Positions 5,965 to 7,474 of a DNA stretch of 7,474 nt are shown piece by piece. The translations under genes were made by a program, and so were the position numbers. Location of the stretch: NCBI GenBank assembly GCA_012512465.1, contig JAAZED010000211.1, forward strand, positions 1-7,474. Reading direction: 5' to 3'. Below the pieces are notes generated by a model, which made no database searches, was not told the origin of the DNA, and saw only the letters and a program-made list of their open reading frames with translations. This DNA comes from Oxalobacter sp. (GTDB lineage Bacteria > Pseudomonadota > Gammaproteobacteria > Burkholderiales > Burkholderiaceae_D). Position 1 is the first letter of the stretch. Each line of letters begins with the position of its first letter.

Positions 5965-7341
5965 GTGGCAATCACCAATCCGGCTACTGGAGAGGTGTTG
6001 GGGCAGGTGCCGGACTGCGGCAGGAAAGAAGCGGCACAGGCGATTGAGGCGGCCAATGCCGCATGGGCTGGCTGGCGCAGTATGCCTTCTGTTGAGCGGG
6101 CCAATATCCTGAACCGCTGGGCAGACCTGATCCTGAAAAATGAAGATGAACTTGCACGCATCCTTACGATGGAGCAGGGCAAGCCGCTGGCCGAATCCAA
6201 AGGGGAAATCACCGTCGGCGCAAGCTATATCCGCTGGAATGCGGAAGAGGGCAGACGGGCGTATGGAGAAACGATTCCCACAGGCATGAAAGGCAGGCGC
6301 ACCATCACTATCCGCCAGCCGATAGGGGTTGCTGTGGCAATCACCCCCTGGAATTTTCCCAATTCGATGATCACCCGGAAGGTGTCGCCAGCCCTTGCTG
6401 CCGGCTGCCCTATCGTGATCAAGCCATCTCCCGAGACGCCTTTTTCCGCGATAGCACTGGCGGTACTGGCAGAAAAAGCCGGCATGCCCAAAGGGGTATT
6501 CAGCGTGATTACCGGCAATGCCCAGGAGATAGGGGCAGAATTTACCCAAAATCCCACTGTGCGTGCGCTCAGCTTTACCGGCTCTACCGCTGTCGGCAAG
6601 ATGCTGATGCGTGAATGTGCAGATACCCTCAAAAAAGTGTCTCTGGAGTTGGGCGGCAATGCGCCTTTCATCGTATTTGATGATGCAGATATCGGACGGG
6701 CTGCGAAAGGCGCGCTGATTTGCAAATTCCGCAATGCAGGGCAGACCTGCATCTGTGCCAACCGTATTTTTGTGCAGGAAGGCATTCATGACGCTTTTGT
6801 GGAGGAATTTACTCGGCTGGCACAGGCGATGAGAGTAGGTAACGGGCTGGACAGTGGCGTGACCCTGGGCCCGCTGATCAGGCCGGATGCACTTGAGCAT
6901 ATGAAGATCCTGATGGCAGATGCCACGGCCAAAGGCGCAAAGGTGCTGTGCGGCGGCAAACCGCATAGCCTAGGGGGCACCTTTTTCGAGCCGACCGTCC
7001 TGACCAATGTCACCACCGATATGCGGGTCTTTACCGATGAAATATTCGGTCCGATTGCGCCTGTCATGCCTTTCAAAACGGAAGAAGAAGCGATAGCGCT
7101 GGCCAATGATACAAACTACGGACTGGCCGGCTATGTGTACAGCCGTGATATTGGCCGTGTCTGGCGGGTGGGCGAAGCGCTGGAATATGGCATGGTCGGT
7201 ATCAATGACACAACGCTTGGCATCAGCGAGGCGCCTTTTGGGGGTATGAAAGAAAGCGGCAACGGCAGGGAAGGCGGTCGCTATGGCATTGACGAATTTT
7301 CCGAGGTCAAGTATTTGCTGCTGGGTGGTATCGACAGGTAA
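5965..7341 (+). CDS. gabD: NAD(P)-dependent succinate-semialdehyde dehydrogenase (aldehyde dehydrogenase family), start disrupted
   Basis: Aldehyde dehydrogenase that oxidises succinate semialdehyde to succinate, typically in GABA or 4-hydroxybutyrate breakdown, in the cytosol. The 458-residue frame from GTG 5965 is intact. Counting from there, the oxyanion-hole Asn is N130 in ITPWNFP, the general base Glu is E228 in LELGGN, and the nucleophile Cys is C262 in FRNAGQTCICANR. KPSPETPFSA (cofactor contact), SFTGST and the C-terminal APFGGMKESGNGREGG are also present. ELGGNAPFIVFDDAD, the C-I-C pair and EALEYGMVGIN point to the GabD/SSADH subgroup rather than other ALDHs. The frame is continuous upstream to a natural ATG at 5890 with an excellent ribosome binding site, but TAA interrupts codon 7. 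GTG 5965 is only the next conventional start and would drop the first 25 residues. The intact frame downstream argues that any loss is recent. Substrate is inferred by family only. Confidence 0.85.
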   Translation: MAITNPATGEVLGQVPDCGRKEAAQAIEAANAAWAGWRSMPSVERANILNRWADLILKNEDELARILTMEQGKPLAESKGEITVGASYIRWNAEEGRRAYGETIPTGMKGRRTITIRQPIGVAVAITPWNFPNSMITRKVSPALAAGCPIVIKPSPETPFSAIALAVLAEKAGMPKGVFSVITGNAQEIGAEFTQNPTVRALSFTGSTAVGKMLMRECADTLKKVSLELGGNAPFIVFDDADIGRAAKGALICKFRNAGQTCICANRIFVQEGIHDAFVEEFTRLAQAMRVGNGLDSGVTLGPLIRPDALEHMKILMADATAKGAKVLCGGKPHSLGGTFFEPTVLTNVTTDMRVFTDEIFGPIAPVMPFKTEEEAIALANDTNYGLAGYVYSRDIGRVWRVGEALEYGMVGINDTTLGISEAPFGGMKESGNGREGGRYGIDEFSEVKYLLLGGIDR

Positions 7342-7354
7342 AACCGGTTTGTCA

Positions 7355-7474
7355 TCAGGCGTTATTTTGGCTTTTGATGCGTTTCTGAATATGCCGTATC
7401 ACATCCTTTTTCGTCTTGCCCCATGGTTCGGGCTGGTCGGGCTGTTTTTTCAGCAGATCAATGACCTTCTTATC
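7355..7474 (-). CDS. C-terminal end of an unidentified protein, cut off by the window
   Basis: The minus-strand frame is open from the window edge to TGA at 7357-7355, giving 39 residues (DKKVIDLLKKQPDQPEPWG, then KTKKDVIRHIQKRIKSQNNA). It is lysine-rich and helix-forming with a second TGA directly after the first. It converges on gabD, the stops being 13 bases apart, and no other gene covers this stretch. Too little is visible to name a family. Confidence 0.5.
   Translation of the reverse strand, partial: DKKVIDLLKKQPDQPEPWGKTKKDVIRHIQKRIKSQNNA

Noticed and set aside
5896..6966. Long minus-strand open frame (356 residues) antisense to gabD
   Set aside because: It lies opposite a clear aldehyde dehydrogenase with intact motifs, has a biased His/Cys/Arg-rich composition typical of an antisense shadow, and has no recognisable domain.
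5019..7350. AAAACCGGTTT occurs both near purC (5019-5029) and after the gabD stop (7340-7350)
   Set aside because: Only 11 bases are shared and the second copy sits between convergent genes, so a chance match is the simpler reading without a genome-wide count.

Overview
The window looks like chromosomal DNA of an anaerobic or facultatively anaerobic proteobacterium. PflB and PflA read closely like the Escherichia coli proteins, and a GabD-type succinate-semialdehyde dehydrogenase follows. By eye the base composition is balanced, genes are closely spaced, and starts mostly carry GGAGG-type ribosome binding sites. An Oxalobacter-like betaproteobacterium would fit, but that is a guess: nothing in the window fixes the taxon. 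No mobile element, tRNA, rRNA or CRISPR array was seen.

Layout. (1) Positions 1-2620, plus strand: the 3' four-fifths of pflB (pyruvate formate-lyase), then pflA (its radical-SAM activase), whose GTG start overlaps the pflB stop. A perfect 10-bp GC hairpin lies inside the first codons of pflA and has the form of an intrinsic terminator for the opposite strand. (2) 2634-2984, minus: a short hypothetical gene convergent with pflA. (3) 3049-4023, plus: a secreted Sel1-repeat protein. (4) 4024-4222: a gene-free stretch with nested inverted repeats and a strong intrinsic terminator. (5) 4223-5688, minus strand: a flavin split-barrel (pyridoxamine-phosphate-oxidase-like) gene, a small one-span membrane protein 2 bases after it, and a divergent purC with its own promoter and a 16-bp palindrome on the -35 box. 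(6) 5890-7341, plus: a gabD-like gene whose natural ATG and ribosome binding site are followed, after six codons, by an in-frame TAA. The rest of the frame is intact with all catalytic residues. (7) 7355-7474, minus: the C-terminal end of an unidentified gene.

Functionally, pflB and pflA are a clear working pair: the activase installs the glycyl radical on PflB, which splits pyruvate to formate and acetyl-CoA without oxygen. The other genes show no obvious common pathway. No new multi-gene system could be demonstrated. The observations most worth a second look are the gabD nonsense codon, the coding-region hairpin at the pflB/pflA junction, the structured RNA-like stretch after the Sel1 gene, and the unusual PurC with its palindromic promoter.
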